A DNA stretch of 64,000 nt from Bacillota bacterium (GTDB taxonomy: Bacteria; Bacillota; Clostridia; DSM-8532), in NCBI GenBank assembly GCA_023415825.1, contig JAEZJF010000006.1:186001-250000 (forward strand), given 5' to 3'. The position numbers were made by a program, and so were the translations under genes. This document shows positions 63,174 through 64,000 of the stretch, in pieces. Every line of letters begins with the position of its first letter. Positions within the stretch are counted from its first letter, which is position 1. The notes under the pieces were generated by a model. It was not told the origin of the DNA and made no database searches. It saw only the letters and a program-made list of their open reading frames with translations.

Positions 63174-64000
63174 CTACGACTCGTCACTGTCCGCCAAGGC
63201 TAATTGTTCATTATCCTGGTTCATATAGGGTATACCCAGGTGTTGATAGGCAAGCCGGGTGGCTTTTCTCCCCCTTGGCGTTTTCTGAATAAATCCCAGT
63301 TGGATGAGATAGGGCTCATAGACATCCTCAATGGTATTGGATTCTTCCCCAGTGGAAGCCGCCAGAGTATCAAGCCCCACAGGCCCACCGTCAAACTTTA
63401 GGATAATGGATTCCAAAACATTCCTGTCGGTATTGTCAAGCCCCAGTTCATCAATATCTAAAGCTTTCAGCCCAAAACGAGCCACCTCAATGTCAATTTT
63501 ACCGTCGGATTTTATCTGTGCAAAGTCACGAAGCCTTTTTAAAAGTCTATTGGCTATTCGCGGCGTTCCTCTGGAACGCTTGGCGACTTCTTCTGCAGCA
63601 TCCTCGTCAATGACTATACCCAGAATATTAGCAGAACGTCTGACAATCGTTTTAAGCTCATCATGGGAATAAAGCTCCAAACGATTAATAATTCCAAAAC
63701 GATCTCTCAGAGGAGCGGTTAGAAGGCCGGCACGAGTTGTTGCCCCCACAAGGGTAAATTTGGGCAAATCCAATCTTATTGAGCGTGCGCTGGGGCCTTT
63801 CCCGATAATAATATCAAGGGCATAGTCCTCCATGGCGGGATACAGAATTTCCTCCACACTCCGGTTAAGACGATGTATTTCATCAATGAAAAGCACATCG
63901 GATTCACCAAGGTTCGTCAATATGGCAGCTAAATCACCGGCCCGCTCTATAGCCGGGCCGGATGTGATTTTGATATTGACACCCAGTTCACTGGCTATGA
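63174..64000 (-). CDS. ruvB: Holliday junction helicase RuvB, C-terminal part
   Basis: About 275 codons are visible and the frame runs off the right edge. Walker B LFIDEIHRL, the arginine-finger/sensor stretch GATTRAGLLTAPLRDRFG, sensor 2 (RGTPRIANRLLKRLRDF) and the C-terminal winged helix (GFIQKTPRGRKATRLA) are intact. RuvB drives branch migration with RuvA in recombination repair. The start and Walker A lie outside the window. Confidence 0.96.
   Translation of the reverse strand, partial: IASELGVNIKITSGPAIERAGDLAAILTNLGESDVLFIDEIHRLNRSVEEILYPAMEDYALDIIIGKGPSARSIRLDLPKFTLVGATTRAGLLTAPLRDRFGIINRLELYSHDELKTIVRRSANILGIVIDEDAAEEVAKRSRGTPRIANRLLKRLRDFAQIKSDGKIDIEVARFGLKALDIDELGLDNTDRNVLESIILKFDGGPVGLDTLAASTGEESNTIEDVYEPYLIQLGFIQKTPRGRKATRLAYQHLGIPYMNQDNEQLALADSDES

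Overview
The window looks like a chromosomal segment of a Bacillota (Clostridia) bacterium living on polysaccharides. Pointers: moderate-to-low GC, AGGAGG-type ribosome binding sites, S-layer-homology (SLH) surface proteins, an LPxTG sortase substrate, lipoprotein sugar-binding proteins of the LplA/YtcQ type, YesM/YesN two-component regulation, ROK and LacI regulators, and no outer-membrane genes. Species cannot be named from this sequence.

Layout. 1-2.5 kb (-): uridine kinase (udk), an RNase H/ATP-grasp fusion and a second, partial ATP-grasp gene. 2.8-6.2 kb (-): an SLH protein and two membrane proteins ending in zinc ribbons. 6.5-11.6 kb (+): ROK regulator and an ABC sugar importer (two permeases, one binding lipoprotein). 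tRNA-Arg(TCT) follows on the minus strand. 11.9-24.3 kb (-): a large glycan locus in transcription order: DUF4838-type glycosidase-like protein, YesN, YesM, two permeases, binding protein, GH4 6-phospho-glycosidase, BadF-type sugar kinase, GH8 lipoprotein glycanase. 24.4-31 kb: small proteins, a WYL regulator, a DJ-1/PfpI protein, a GltS-like transporter, a PlsC acyltransferase and lipoproteins. 31-40.3 kb (-): a LacI-controlled locus for sulfated sugars (binding protein, two permeases, sulfatase, class II aldolase, FucI-like isomerase, SIS isomerase), with two matching palindromic operators. 40.4-43.6 kb: cspA with a structured leader, a decayed peptide deformylase, a DUF1905/C39-like fusion, an AraC/GyrI-type regulator and tRNA-Ala(GGC). 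44-55.2 kb: GNAT-methyltransferase fusion, GNAT, nitroreductase, a 1268-residue LPxTG adhesin-like protein, decayed duplicate copies of these genes, and a STAND/SARP regulator. 55.4-64 kb: a second SLH protein, two unknown proteins, tyrA, a truncated XerD-like recombinase, a NUDIX hydrolase, proC and the start-less end of ruvB.

The three ABC importers carry no ATPase gene, so they probably share one encoded elsewhere. Each binding-protein gene has hairpins at its boundary with the neighbouring gene, which would allow it to be expressed at a different level from the permeases.

The most unusual signals are: a dispersed hairpin repeat with compensatory changes that supplies the stop codons of two genes; an 89-bp multi-hairpin element starting at a stop codon; a duplicated and reciprocally decayed gene block around the large surface protein; a promoter-hairpin-cspA arrangement resembling an attenuator; a second copy of the tRNA-Arg 3' end with its terminator 6.7 kb from the tRNA; and the RNase H/ATP-grasp fusion beside another ATP-grasp enzyme. 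No CRISPR array, insertion sequence or prophage was seen.
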